From contig JAQFVV010012404.1 of the NCBI GenBank assembly GCA_028023455.1, positions 13,317,421 to 13,381,420 on the forward strand: a stretch of DNA of 64,000 nucleotides. Direction: 5' to 3'. The stretch's first letter is position 1. The number at the start of each line of letters is the position of its first letter. Made by a program: the position numbers and the translations under genes. The notes beneath the pieces were generated by a model. It saw only the letters and a program-made list of their open reading frames with translations. It was not told the origin of the DNA and searched no databases. This document shows, piece after piece, positions 24,986 to 37,800 of this stretch. The stretch is from Epiperipatus broadwayi. Taxonomy: Eukaryota > Onychophora > Udeonychophora > Euonychophora > Peripatidae.

Positions 24986-26046
24986 GGGATGTCAGTTTTC
25001 ACCAGAAAGAGGGTATGCATTTCACTACAATCAAACTTTGTGTCTTCAGGTAGAATGCTGGAAATGAAATGATGAAATGCTAAGTCTATGATTACATCCA
25101 TCTTTACTATGCTAGCTCAATAATTTTTAAATAAATTATGATATAATTTAGACTAGTTCATCCATCTCTCATCCCTATTTCAGTCACCATTATGCCATGA
25201 TATTCAAACTCATTGGAGAATTTGCAATTGGTTTTTTTTCAGGGATGATTTTAAAACAAGTCATTATCTAATATGCCTTTATATAAGCATTTACTAATAA
25301 ATGATATTCATATGATGTTTATATTAACATATATATATATATATAATTGTTATGTAACTAATAATGATTATGTATTTATTTATAAATATATAATATAATA
25401 ATTATTAGACAGAGAGATCAAATTAATAACATTTAATAAACAATAAAAAATATAATGTAAAAGATAAATAAAATATTAATGAAAAATAAGGATGAATTTT
25501 ATCATTTCAAAAGATTAATAAATAATATTTCCATCCAAAACCTTATGATAAAATTTCATACTATAATAAACTTTTCAAAAGTAAAGAATATAATTTAAAT
25601 TAACAGATATATAAAACAATATATAAATTCAAAAATTAATAATTTAAATAACTTATTAATTTATTTACAGTCTTTATTCAAATGTTTTAGAATTATTAAT
25701 ATATAAGTACTATTCACAGTTGTATAACTTATATATTATATGCATTCATAATAAAATAAATACATTATATGTTTATTATATTATATAGTAAATATAATAA
25801 TCCTATTTTAAATATCTGTTAAATAGTAATCATTTTTTATACTCATCTAATTTTGAAGAATTATGTCAAACTTTCAATTTATGTTTATAAAATTAAATTT
25901 GGATATTCCTATTAAAATGAAAAGATGCCAAATTTGAAATAAAAATAATAATAATAATAATAAACATATTAAAATAATATAAATATTAGTATAATATATA
26001 TAAATAAATAAAGAAAAACTTATTTTCCAGAGTTAAGAATAGATCT
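24060..26046. other. AT-rich DNA, no gene recognised
   Basis: The segment 24770-24940 resembles 20465-20640 (shared tgtttatgtgtaatgct, then a similar 'atg ctctctt ctttta' and 'tatggg' succession), so both may be remnants of one repeat family. An open frame at 24431-24706 has no recognisable domain. Short (TA)n tracts lie at 24954-24980 and 25328-25345, and an (AAT)n run at 25946-25962. Confidence 0.4.
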
Positions 26047-26050
26047 TTAA

Positions 26051-27740
26051 CTACTTCCGGTTTGTCGGCGTCATTTGCGCCCTTCGGTGCTCATTTGATG
26101 ATGTGCTATTTTCTTTCTTTGCTGACGTAAAAAGTATAATGATGACGTCGAAGAAAATATGGCCGTTTTTAGCTATATATGTTAGCTTTCAAATGATCTT
26201 TATTTCAAAAAAATCGGTTGAAATTTAGATTTTTGGCGAATTTTTTAATCAACCACAGTATTTAATTTTTTTGTTTTTTTGGTAATTTTTGTACTTATCA
26301 CAAAACGATAAAAGACATAAAATGTTTTACGGCTGCAAGTGAAGTTTTCTTCAGTATTATTCTCAAACAAGGCTTACAACAGACTAAGAACGTAATTATT
26401 CGTAAGTAAAATTTTTTACTTTTTTTTTTTAATTTTTTGAAAAAATATATTTTTTATTAATTTTAGTTTGTAATTAGTGTGTGCTAATTTGTAGTTATAT
26501 ATTTATTTATTTATGCTCATATACAATTCATATCTATCGAAAAATTGGTGTGTGTGTAATTATATATTTATGGTCGTATAGAATTCATATTTATCATAAT
26601 TTTCTAAAGGTAGTTTGTAATACATTTATTTATGCTCACATAGAATTCATATTTATCGAAAAATTAGTGTGATTTAGTTTGTAATTATATATTTACTCAT
26701 ATAGAATTCATATCGTAATTAACTTATTAGTATATAATTCATATCGTAATTTTCTAAAGTTCTATGTACACTAATCCTCTTATTTTTATAAAAATAATGA
26801 TTTTCAAAAAGTATACTTTTTGAAAACCATTAATTATGTTTATATTATATGGTTTACAAGCAATGAGTTATAAGACTAATAAACAAATGTATACAGACAG
26901 ACATTGCATACATAAACATATAATCCAATTCTGATTCTTGTTTATGTTTATGCTTGATCATGCTTTGCTTTTGCTATATGTTTCATAACATTATTTTCAA
27001 GTCTATAGACTATATGCAAATAAATTATATCTGTGGTATAATAAATATAACAAGATAGCATCACTTCTGTACATAAAAAATATAAACATCACTTGTGCAC
27101 TGCATAAAGAATATAAACATCATTGGTGATCACAATGAATATAAACATCACTATTGTACACACAAAAAATATAAAATGAAGAGATAAAACTCATTTTATC
27201 AGTGATATAGAAAGTAGCCTACAATTTCTAGTTTTAGACATACAAGAAGCCAATTGCTATGATGATTTCTTTGGTATCTTTTATTAGGATGAATCTTTTT
27301 CTTTATAGATGCCTTTGACATTTAGAACATTTGGGGTACAAGATAGAAATGAACAAGTCATATCCGACTTTGTTTGGAGATTGTGAAGCTATGGATTATC
27401 TCAGGTAAGACATATTATACATGTTTAGAAAGATAATTTTGTAAGGAATAGAAAGAAATTATCACTGAAGATGAATTTTGAATTTTAGTTAATGTTAATT
27501 TCCAAATTATGAACAAACAATAAAATAATAATTATTTCGAATGTGAAAATTTCTTTTTTTTCCTTATTTTTTATATAGTTATCACTATTTATTTTATGCT
27601 TATTGTTTTTCTTAATTTTTCTAGTTTCTAGCAATGGAATTGTTTTTGTTCTAACATAATTAAAACTGAAGTTATTATGAAAATTGTGTCTCAGGCCATT
27701 ATTTTAAAAAGTTCAATATGGCGGCTTGAAGCTGAAGTAG
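26051..27740. mobile_element. TTAA-flanked non-autonomous DNA element
   Basis: Both ends abut TTAA (26047-26050 and 27741-27744). The left end reads CTACTTCCGGTTTGTCGG and the right end, reversed, CTACTTCAGCTTCAAGCC. Only the first seven bases agree exactly, though both continue as GC-rich DNA that stands out from the AT-rich surroundings. TTAA duplication is the hallmark of piggyBac-type elements. The interior has a left part rich in 'gacgt' words, degenerate tandem repeats of about 95 bp with 'agaattcatatttatc' (26466-26760), three about 40 bp repeats with 'atataaacatcac' (27055-27170), and an exon-like piece at 27309-27414. No transposase is visible. Confidence 0.5.
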
Positions 27741-27744
27741 TTAA

Positions 27745-28055
27745 GTTCATAGTTCATAATCCTAATGGAGTTCTCTTGTGAAGTATATTAATCCATTGGT
27801 ATAATGATTATTTATTCATCCTTAATTGATAAATTATTAATATTATCCAATGATTTAATTGATATAAGATAAAGTAGATATCCTTCGAATATTGATGTTC
27901 TTATTCTCCATTTTTCTATTATTATATGTTCTATACAACAAATATTTCAAATTAGCATATAAGTTGGTTTTGAAACCTTTATGATACAAAATTATTCTAC
28001 TCACAGCACATTGTAAGATTCTTTATATATATAATTATTTTAAATATATATATAT
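27745..28055. other. AT-rich DNA up to the LTR element
   Basis: Unassigned AT-rich sequence. It ends in a short (TA)n that is the insertion target of the LTR element. Confidence 0.5.
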
Positions 28056-31000
28056 TGTAACAATATTTATAAATTAATATAAATATGTATTTGTAACTAT
28101 AATAAATTAATATAAAAGATATGTATTTATAACTATAATTTGTAACTATTTTAATATGTCACATTTGTAACCATAATAAATATTTAGATAGGGGAAATTA
28201 TTAATTATTAGATATATGCCTATCCAATCTGTACCATTTGTAACTATATCAATTCATCATAGCATAGATAAAGAAATTATAGAATCACTGTGCCACTTGA
28301 AAATATCAGCATTAAAGATTCTTGGTATTTATTTATATATTGGGGCAGTCATTTGAACAATAAAACATACTGGACATTGTCATCTAATAAAAATAATATT
28401 AAATATATAGCAACTGAATAAAAGTACCCACTGTGAGATTCCTGGAGTGCCTTATGCTTATCTCCAATATTAGGTTCTTCTAACAAAGAATCCTTCCTAT
28501 TCTTCTTTCCAAATATATAAGACCATTCATGGTCATATGCACACACGGGTGCTATTCATGACAACTTATAAAAAAATATATTTTATAAAACTAATATTAT
28601 AAAGTTGGAAAGGGATGATATCACTCTTTATTCAGTTTAGCTAAGTACATGTGTTTTCCCATGAGTGCCACTAGATTGTTTTCAATCTAGATAAGTATCT
28701 ATTTATAGTGTACTTGAGTTCAAACTCATTCAGTACATATTTATTACACATGACTTGGATGACTATTGAACAAATATGACATTCTTACATTTTATCTATA
28801 TTGATAAAATTACAATATCCCAATATTACCAAAGTTTATACTATAGATCAAAGATTCTTGTAGACATTGCTAGCTCATTAACGTATATTGATGAACAGAC
28901 ATGTATAATCCTATTAATGGATTCCAAACAAGCATGTGAAGACCATTATTGATATTGATGGCCATTTAACTAAATTATTTATCACAATAAAGGTAATAAT
29001 GATGATGATGATAATAATATCATAATAATGATAATAATAGTGATGTCATAATAATGATTATAATGGTGATGATGATACCAGCCATGGCTTATCAATAAAC
29101 TCACAACAATAAATTCATCTTTATAAACTTATAGACATCTACTAAAATTATCCTATTTCATACTGGGATTTAATAATACTAATGGTGATGATTGATCATC
29201 ATGAATCTCTTTGCATAATATTCAATTTTCTATAAACCCCTATTTACTAAAATATATTCATTACGCTAAACATTAAATTTAATGATTATAATTTATTAAT
29301 GATGATTGATGGCGATCATAACTTTTATATAGTATTATTTGAAACATTTTTTAACTAATAACATGATATCCATCTTTGATGAGGATGATCTAAATTCATG
29401 GACACAACACAATTTTAGCTTTCTATGTTGAACTATAATTATCAAAATTTGGTTATTCTCAAGCATAATCCTTAAATACTTAAATATCAACATTCTAGTT
29501 TACCTATTATTTTGCGGACGCTTAATATTTGCAAGTGATTGCTCAATATATACGTATGGTAATACTTAATAACTGCGAGCAATAATGATGAATTAAAATG
29601 ATAGAATTAAGACAAAAAAAAAAACAAAAAAAACACAATATTCTTAATAATAACTCAGAAACCAATTAAGATATATAATTATATTTTATTAACACTACTA
29701 CTCTTTCTTTCCTTTAAAATCAAATCGACAATTAAATAAATGGCTTATTAATATAAAAATTTATATAAGTATAAGCAAATAAACTTAATATATAGGTTTG
29801 TCACTTCTTGATATCTCAAAATAAGCTGACTTAAATCAATATTAAAAAAAAATACATATTCTATAAATGCTTATTTAAGAATTTTCTTACTTATCATATC
29901 ATAAAATAAATTTAAGGTGTAACTTGTATATGTCATTTCATTTCCATTCAAATGTAATGCCTTACTTTTCAATTTACCATTTTAAACTAATCATATATAA
30001 CCTATTCTTTGATGTGTTTGGATAAGCAGTTACACATTCATGCATTCGATAATGTTAACATATATGTTTAAAATGTATACCCATAAATTACATATATAAA
30101 AATATCTTTTTTCTTTTGCAACCTTATAGCGAAAGAAAATAAAATACATATATTAATTTTTAATATGCAACAAGATAAAATAAAAATAAAAAACATTATA
30201 AATGCATATATCTATAGGTTGCTCATCATCATTAACAACTGAAGAACAATTAAAAAAAAACATTTCAACATTACAATATAAAAAAAAAAAACAAAAAAAA
30301 ATAATGAAAAATTTAAGTTTAAAGATTTAAACTATGTTTGTGCTATGTTGTGAGATATTGCAAATAACTATAGATAAACAAGTCTTTAATGTTTCTGTAT
30401 CAAAAAAAGAAAATTGCTTTGACCAGTAAATTAAGGTTTACTTTTAATAAGTAAAAGAATAAAATCGGTTAAAGAAAGTTCATATTTACCCGTCTACTTT
30501 TTACTTCTTATTAATGTCCTGAATTTGAATTTTCAGACTGCTTTTCCTTGCTCACCAACAACAACAACAACAACAAAAAAGAAAGTTATTGCAGATACTT
30601 TTAAGATAATGCTGAATCAATTGACTTTGCTTGTTTCTTCAATTCCATTATTATTCACTGTTGATTGGCTTCCTTCTACCATTTAAAAAAAAAGTTATTA
30701 TAAGTACTTTGAATAAGTAGGTACCGGTGGATTTGCTTGTCTCTCTCCTTTAAAAAATTAATTGCTGTTGACACTTTAGATGATTAAGGTAAATCAACAA
30801 AAATTTGATTTATGGCTTCAAACTTGGTTCTACATGGCTGTTATAGATTTTCTTTTCCTCCTATTTCCTCTTCTCCATTCATTCGAAGGTAATGAGCTTT
30901 TAATAAGCCAGGAACTAGAAACAAAGCATTCCATATAGCTTGTGTGGTTGGCTTCAAAATCTATCATTTTGTTGGTTATTACTGGATACATGACTTCATA

Positions 31001-31994
31001 GATAGATCAGCGATTTTGACTCATTCTGTATTAACCAGGAAGCAGAAAAAAATGGTTTAGCAATGCAGAGGCATAGTATTATGCATAACCAAATATGTTA
31101 ATATCATTTTTATATAATTATTACCAACTTCTAATAAAGTCAATCTTGTTCCATTTCTCTCCTCTTCTTTAATATTGCTGGCAATTGCTTTATATAAACG
31201 CACATTTCATTTGCTCTTTTTTTCAACTTTCAAAGAGTGAGAAAAAAAAATTAAAGCGTTCACTCTCTTTTAAAAAAAAAATCAGAGCTTACATTTCTGC
31301 TTAAGAATAATAACAAGGAAGGACCAACTGAGTTGAGTCTCAAAATAATAATAATAATTTGAGTGACTCTCACTCTAAAAAAATTAATGACTAACTCATC
31401 ATCTCTTTAAAAAAAATTTAAGACTAACTGATCATCTCTCTAAAAAAATTTATGACTGACTGATTAAAAAAATTGTTTCAATCATTTATATCATGAATTT
31501 CAACCAAAGAAAAAAAAACATCTGGAAATCTTTATCTTAAAAAAAAATCAAAGCTTCACAAGTTTGACATCGGTCACAATCAATAAAGACTTAAAATTGA
31601 ATGCTATCGTTATCTACATCAAAGCACCTCTTTTGTAAAAATAATCTTAAGATACAGATAACAACAAACCTGGAATCTATAGCCATCAGGAATAAGTGTA
31701 AAAGCATCTTTGTGTTTGTACAGATCTATTCATTGTTTCACATGTGTACAATTTTTATCTCCCAATCTAACAATCTTAATTGCCTTATTTCACACTTTTC
31801 TGATCCACCCCATTTTAACAAAATGAAAGTTAAATAAATTTAACACATATTATTTAATAAAAAAAAATATATAATAAATCACAAAACTGCTTATTCATAA
31901 TAATAAATCTATACATATAAATCTCTGTATGTATAAAAGAAAAAAAAAATTTTTTTTTTTTTAAATGATTGAATACTATATATATATATCTACA
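28056..31994 (-). repeat. 3' LTR of the LARD (3939 bp)
   Basis: This is the downstream copy in the element's own orientation. It is collinear with 34861-38761. Compared with that copy it has about 68 extra bases near 31385-31450 (an additional 'taaaaaaatt..gactaact..atcatc' repeat) and lacks about 11 bases of a GATGAT run near 29070. It carries no protein domain. A 65-codon minus-strand frame (28349-28546) is also open in the other LTR, but shows no similarity I recognise. Confidence 0.93.
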
Positions 31995-31998
31995 TTTA

Positions 31999-32008
31999 CC
32001 TCACCCCC
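31999..32008 (-). promoter_or_regulatory. Candidate polypurine tract
   Basis: Four bases before the 3' LTR the minus strand reads GGGGGTGAGG, a G-rich purine run of the kind used to prime plus-strand DNA. It is interrupted by one T. Confidence 0.55.
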
Positions 32009-32043
32009 AAACAAAAAAAAAATTTTGAATATAAAAAAATTGC

Positions 32044-32220
32044 TTAGGTCATGAGTGCCATTGGTTTTAGGCTACGTACATTATAGGTGCCTTTTACTCC
32101 TTCTGACGATTCTAGTACAAATGCATTTTCCCCTTTTCTTTCCTTGAGCATGAATGGCCCTTCATATATATTATAGAACTTTTTGAAGGTATGCTTCTGC
32201 GGGTCTACTTTGCATTTGCT
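32044..32220 (-). pseudogene. Gypsy integrase C-terminal GPY/F fragment
   Basis: A minus-strand frame overlapping the end of the gag-like ORF reads KVDPQKHTFKKFYNIYEGPF, then ENAFVLESSEG, GTYNVRSLKP and a stop at 32044-32046. This is the integrase C-terminal GPY/F module, closely like that of the relic at 8.3-8.4 kb. It starts right where the gag repeat module ends, so one internal deletion joined gag to the end of integrase in a different frame, removing everything between. Confidence 0.88.
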
Positions 32221-33223
32221 GATGGGAATTATTCCCAGGCCTACCTATGTTTGGTTTACTAGGTTTCATGGGATAGTGTCGGCCTAATTGGTTGTTTATA
32301 ATCCTAATGGTGGAGATCTTATAACTATATCTCTCCTCCATCCTAGAATAACCTTTCATTTTCCTTTCTGCAACTCCCAGGGCATCCAATAGGTCTGCCA
32401 CTCTCATTGGGGAGTACACATCATCCACTATCATATATATATTCCCAGGCATTCCTATGTTTGGTTTGCCAGGTTTTGTGGGAAATTGTCTGCCTAACTG
32501 GTTTGTTCCCATTCTCATATTGGAGACTTTATAGCCATATCTCTCCTCCTCTCTATGATAACTTTCAGCTATCCTTTTGGTAGCTCCCAATGTCTCAAAC
32601 TTGTCTGCTACATTTACTGGGGCATATACATCAGCAGCTATCTTTAATTCTAAGAAACTAGCTTTACTGACTACATCTTTCCTGAGGTCAATTTGTTCCT
32701 GTACAGTGGCTACCTTTATTTCTAGGTTATGTATCTCACTGTATATATCCTCTTTGGGATTACACTGTTCTTGAACAGCAGCTACTTCATCATTTTCATA
32801 TAGCTTGTCTACAGTCACATAACTCTCTGGCACTATTTCTTGTTCTGGATTGGTAATCCTATTATCAGTTTCTTTACTTGAATCAGCTACTTGATTATTC
32901 ATTTCATGTGATGGTTGATCCATCTTATTATCAAGACTATGAGATTGTCCTTTGATAGACTCATGCATTTTTTGGAAGTGCTGATCCAATTTCTGATTCA
33001 TTTTTTTGAAGTGCTGATCCAACATCTGGTTTATCTCTTGTTTCATTTGGTTCATGCCCTCATTCATTTCCTTCATCTCTTGTGATTGATGATCAAATTT
33101 ATTATCAAATTTCTGATTCGTTTCTTTAAACTGTAACATCATTATTTGCAACCACTCTGGTTGGCTTTGCCTTACTACCTCCTCCTTTCCTTCCATGACA
33201 AATTCTTTATCTTGCTCCATCAT
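32171..33223 (-). CDS. gag: Gag-like protein with internal repeats, 350 aa
   Basis: This is the only long open frame in the LARD interior and the first after the leader, the gag position. Residues about 25-110 are Gln/Lys/Glu/Met-rich with heptad-like spacing (QEINQMLDQHF, KKMNQKLDQHF), suggesting a coiled coil. Residues 147-195 hold two 24-residue repeats around VAxVQEQ and LEIK/LELK. Residues 198-260 and 268-330 are two copies of a 70-residue-period module with the pattern DVY-P--VAD, EERY-YK, NQLGR and KPNIG-PGN. No zinc knuckle is visible. The last about 16 codons run out of frame over the integrase fragment, so the stop is set by a deletion joint. It may package the element's RNA together with a helper's proteins. 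Gag identity comes from position and style, not from a recognised capsid fold. Confidence 0.6.
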   Translation of the reverse strand: MMEQDKEFVMEGKEEVVRQSQPEWLQIMMLQFKETNQKFDNKFDHQSQEMKEMNEGMNQMKQEINQMLDQHFKKMNQKLDQHFQKMHESIKGQSHSLDNKMDQPSHEMNNQVADSSKETDNRITNPEQEIVPESYVTVDKLYENDEVAAVQEQCNPKEDIYSEIHNLEIKVATVQEQIDLRKDVVSKASFLELKIAADVYAPVNVADKFETLGATKRIAESYHREEERYGYKVSNMRMGTNQLGRQFPTKPGKPNIGMPGNIYMIVDDVYSPMRVADLLDALGVAERKMKGYSRMEERYSYKISTIRIINNQLGRHYPMKPSKPNIGRPGNNSHQQMQSRPAEAYLQKVL

Positions 33224-33904
33224 AAATTTATAAAATATTTATATTTATTATTTCTGTTCTGCTTTTATTCTGTTTGATTTATTATGTTCTGATTTATTCT
33301 GTTCTGATTTATTGTTCTGCTCCCTGATTTCCTATACATCCAGAGTCAAACACCTTTATCTATCCTCATATACCTTAAAATTTTCAACCACTCTTTCTCA
33401 GCCATAATTCTCCCCATCAATCTATCTATATCTTTAGTGCCTTTAATTAACTTAACCTCCATCATCACTCTTTTTCCTTTATCTATATATGATTGATAAA
33501 GTATGAGGTCATAGTACTATTTAAAACATTTATTTAAGAAAAAGCTATCTCTGTATTAGTGTGTCCTTTTATGCCATCATTTATCTAGTTTTTCATGCCT
33601 TTATAAAACTTAACTCTCTCTATGCCCTTTTTAATACACTAAGCAAAAAAAAAATTACTTATATAACATATGTGCTAGATTTATAACAGAGTTCATGTCT
33701 CAAGTCATTTATATACTCATCTATCCTTCTAGAGATCTGACAGATATTGACAGCCAAAAGAATGATTAGCAATTCACAATCATGAGATAGACAAAAGAAT
33801 TCAATCACTTCCGATCTTAAAGCACACAATGCTCCATGAACACTCAGATGATCACCCCAATTCAATCACTCTAAGCTACTACAACCCATAATAGTTTATT
33901 GCAA

Positions 33905-34110
33905 ACATTGTTGCATTGCCCTGCTTACTTCCAAGTCTTAGGGGCTTTAATTCGTCAAATACTGCCTTGCTTATTTTTAAAGTCTTAGAGGCAACAATTA
34001 TATATCAGTAAAACAAAATACTGCCTTGCTCTCTCTGGAGTCTTAGAGGCGAAATATTATGTATCAGAAAAATTATGCCTTGCTCTCTCTGGAGTCTTAG
34101 AGGCGAAATC
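33905..34110 (-). repeat. Short tandem repeat in gag leader
   Basis: Four diverged units of 54-60 bp share tgccttgct and gtcttagaggcgaaa. They lie between the primer-binding site and the gag-like ORF. Confidence 0.8.
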
Positions 34111-34644
34111 ATGGCAGGCCTACTGTTAACTGCTTCATGATAAAACAACTGATATTACAATCTGGGTTGGAGCAGTGAATGAGATAAATCAATCACCAGT
34201 GGCATGAATACATCACATTCTCAAGGCAATGACAAAAATTCTCCATCCATCATCACAACCGTAACACAACCAACCAAACTCCAACAATCAAATATCCAAT
34301 CCAACCTCCAAAATCATAAATTTTCTATAACATAAACTTTTCAAATATGAACAAAATTATTATTCCACACTTCAAGGCTATTAATATTTCTATGCTTATT
34401 TAATTGATAAGCAAAATATATAAAAAAAAACAGTGTTATTAACTTTAACACATTATAAGTTGTGATATCATTATATTTTAAAAATTGAAACTAAGCTCTA
34501 TAATGACTGTATTCATTTATCATCATCAAAAATGCAATAACAGTAATCATCATCATCTAAACATCAGGCCAAAATATTTGTATACACTAATAATAAAAAA
34601 AATTGCACAGAAAAAAAAAAATTCTTTTTTTTTTTTTTTTAAAC

Positions 34645-34880
34645 TATACATCTGTCATCACTATATACTACCCATCTCTCATGTATGTGGGGTATTTCAA
34701 GCCATTATTTGGCTTATTTCGAGCCCTAGTTGGTGCGCCATTTGTAACAATATTTTATAAATTATACATCTGTCATCACTATATACTACCCATCTCTCAT
34801 GTATGTGGGGTATTTCAAGCCATTATTTGGCTTATTTCGAGCCCTAGTTGGTGCACCATTTGTAACAATATTTATAAATT
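34645..34880 (-). repeat. 118 bp tandem duplication spanning the PBS
   Basis: Two direct copies (34645-34762 and 34763-34880) each include the leader, the primer-binding site and the first 20 or so bases of the LTR edge. The inner copy has GGTGCGCC where the outer has GGTGCACC, so the inner site differs by one base from the functional one. Confidence 0.9.
34836..34858 (-). promoter_or_regulatory. tRNA primer-binding site of the LARD
   Basis: Two bases inside the 5' LTR the minus strand reads TGGTGCACCAACTAGGGC and continues CTCGAA. Its complement ends in CCA and contains TTCGAGC, the shape of a tRNA T-loop, T-stem and acceptor 3' end. It resembles a lysine-type tRNA 3' end, but I cannot assign the tRNA firmly. 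The match to a tRNA shape over 23 bases fixes the element's orientation. Confidence 0.8.
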
Positions 34881-37800
34881 AATATAAATATGTATTTGTA
34901 ACTATAATAAATTAATATAAAAGATATGTATTTGTAACTATAATTTGTAACTATTTTAATATGTCACATTTGTAACCATAATAAATATTTAGATAGGGGA
35001 ACTTATTAATTATTAGATATATGCCTATCCAATCTGTACCATTTGTAACTATATCAATTCATCATAGCATAGATAAAGAAATTATAGAATCACTGTGCCA
35101 CTTGAAAATATCAGCATTAAAGATTCTTGGTATTTATTTATATATTGGGGCAGTCATCTGAACAATAAAACATACTGGACATTGTCATCTAATAAAAATA
35201 ATATTAAATATATAGCAACTGAATAAAAGTACCCACTGTGAGATTCCTGGAGTGCCTTATGCTTATCTCCAATACTAGGTTCTTCTAACAAAGAATCCTT
35301 CCTATTCTTCTTTCCAAATATATAAGACCATTCATGGTCATATGCACACACTGGTGCTATTCATGACAACTTATAAAAAAATATATTTTATAAAACTAAT
35401 ATTATGAAGTTGGAAAGGGATGATATCACTCTTTATTCAGTTTAGCTAAGTACATGTGTTTTCCCATGAGCGCCACTAGATTGTTTTCAATCTAGATAAG
35501 TATCTATTTATAGTGTACTTGAGTTCAAACTCATTCAGTACATATTTATTACACATGACTTGGATGACTATTGAACAAAAATGACATTCTTACATTTTAT
35601 CTATATTGATAAAATTACAAGATCCCAATATTACCAAAGTTTATACTATAGATCAAAGATTCTTGTAGACATTGCTAGCTCATTAGCGTATATTGATGAA
35701 CAGACATGTATAATCCTATTAATGGCTTCCAAACAAGCATGTGAAGACCATTATTGATATTGATGGCCATTTAACTAAATTATTTATCACAATAAAGGTA
35801 ATAATGATGATGATGATAATAATATCATAATAATGATAATAATAGTGATGTCATAATAATGATTATAATGGTGATGATGATATGATGATGATACCAGCCA
35901 TGGCTTATCAATAAACTCACAACAATAAATTCATCTTTATAAACTTATAGGCATCTATTAAAATTATCCTATTTCATACTGGGATTTAATAATACTAATG
36001 GTGATGATTGATCATCATGAATCTCTTTGCATAATATTCAATTTTCTATAAACCCCTATTTACTAAAATATATTCATTACGCTAAACATTAAATTTAATG
36101 ATTATAATTTATTAATGATGATTGATGGCGATCATAACTTTTATATAGTATTATTTGAAACATTTTTTAACTAATAACATGATATCCATCTTTGATGAGG
36201 ATGATCTAAATTCATGGACACAACACAATTTTAGCTTTCTATGTTGAACTATAATTATCAAAATTTGGTTATTCTCAAGCATAATCCTTAAATACTTAAA
36301 TATCAACATTCTAGTTTACCTATTATTTTGCGGACGCTTAATATTTGCAAGTGATTGCTCAATATATACGAATGGTAATACTTAATAACTGCGAGCAATG
36401 ATGATGAATTAAAATGATAGAATTAAGACAAAAAAAAAAAAAAAAACACAATATTCTTAATAATAACTCGGAAACCAATTAAGATATATAATTATATTTT
36501 ATTAACACTACTACTCTTTCTTTTCTTCTTTAAAGTCAAATCGACAATTAAATAAATGGCTTATTAATATAAAAATTCATATAAGTATAAGCAAATAAAC
36601 TTAATATATAGGTTTGTCACTTCTTGATATCTCAAAATAAGCTGACTTAAATCAATATTAGAAAAAAAAATACATATTCTATAAATGCTTATTTAAGACT
36701 TTTCTTACTCATCATATCATAAAATAAATTTCAGGTGAAACTTGTATATGTTATTTCACTTTCATTCAAATGTAATGCCCTATTTTTTTTAATTTACCAT
36801 TTTAAACTAATCATATATAACCTATTCTTTGATGTGTTTGGATAAGCAGTTACACATTCACGCATTCGGTAATGTTAACATATATGTTTAAAATGTATAC
36901 CCATAAATTACATATATAAAAATATCTTTTTCTTTTGCAACCTTATAGTGAAATAAAATAAAATACATATATTAATTTTTAATATGCAACAAGATAAAAT
37001 AAAAATAAAAAACATTATAAATGCATATATCTATAGGTTGCTCATTATCATTAACAACTGAAGAACAATTAAAAAAAAAAACATTTCAACATTACAATAT
37101 ATAATAAAAAAAAAAATAATGAAAAATTTAAGTTTATAGATTTAAACTATGTTTGTGCTATGTTGTGAGATATTGCAAATAACTATAGATAAACAAGTCT
37201 TTAATGTTTCTGTATCAAAAAAAGAAAATTGCTTTGACCAGTAAATTAAGGTTTACTTTTAATAAGTAAAAGAATAAAATCGGTTAAAGAAAGTTCATAT
37301 TTACCCGTCTACTTTTTACTTCTTATTAATGTCCTGAATTTGAATTTTCAGACTGCTTTTCTTTGCTCACCAACAACAACAACAACAAAAAAAAAGAAAG
37401 TTATTGCAGATACTTTTAAGATAATGCTGAATCAATTGACTTTGCTTGTTTCTTCAATTCCATTATTATTCACTGTTGATTGGCTTCCTTCTACCATTTA
37501 AAAAAAAGTTATTATAAGTACTTTGAATAAGTAGGTACCGGTGGATTTGCTTGTCTCTCTCCTTTAAAAAAAATAATTGCTGTTGACACTTTAGATGATT
37601 GAGGTAAATCAACAAAAAATTTGATTTATGGCTTCAAACTTGGTTCTACATAGCTGTTATAGATTTTCTTTTCCTCCTATTTCCTCTTCTCCATTCATTC
37701 GAAGGTAATGAGCTTTTAATAAGCCAGGAACTAGAAACAAAGCATTCCATATAGCTTGTGTGGTTGGCTTCAAAATCTATCATTTTGTTGGTTATTACTG

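Noticed and set aside
28349-28546. 65-aa frame open in both LTRs (also 35154-35351)
   Set aside because: Both LTRs come from one template, so shared openness is not evidence of coding. No motif is visible.
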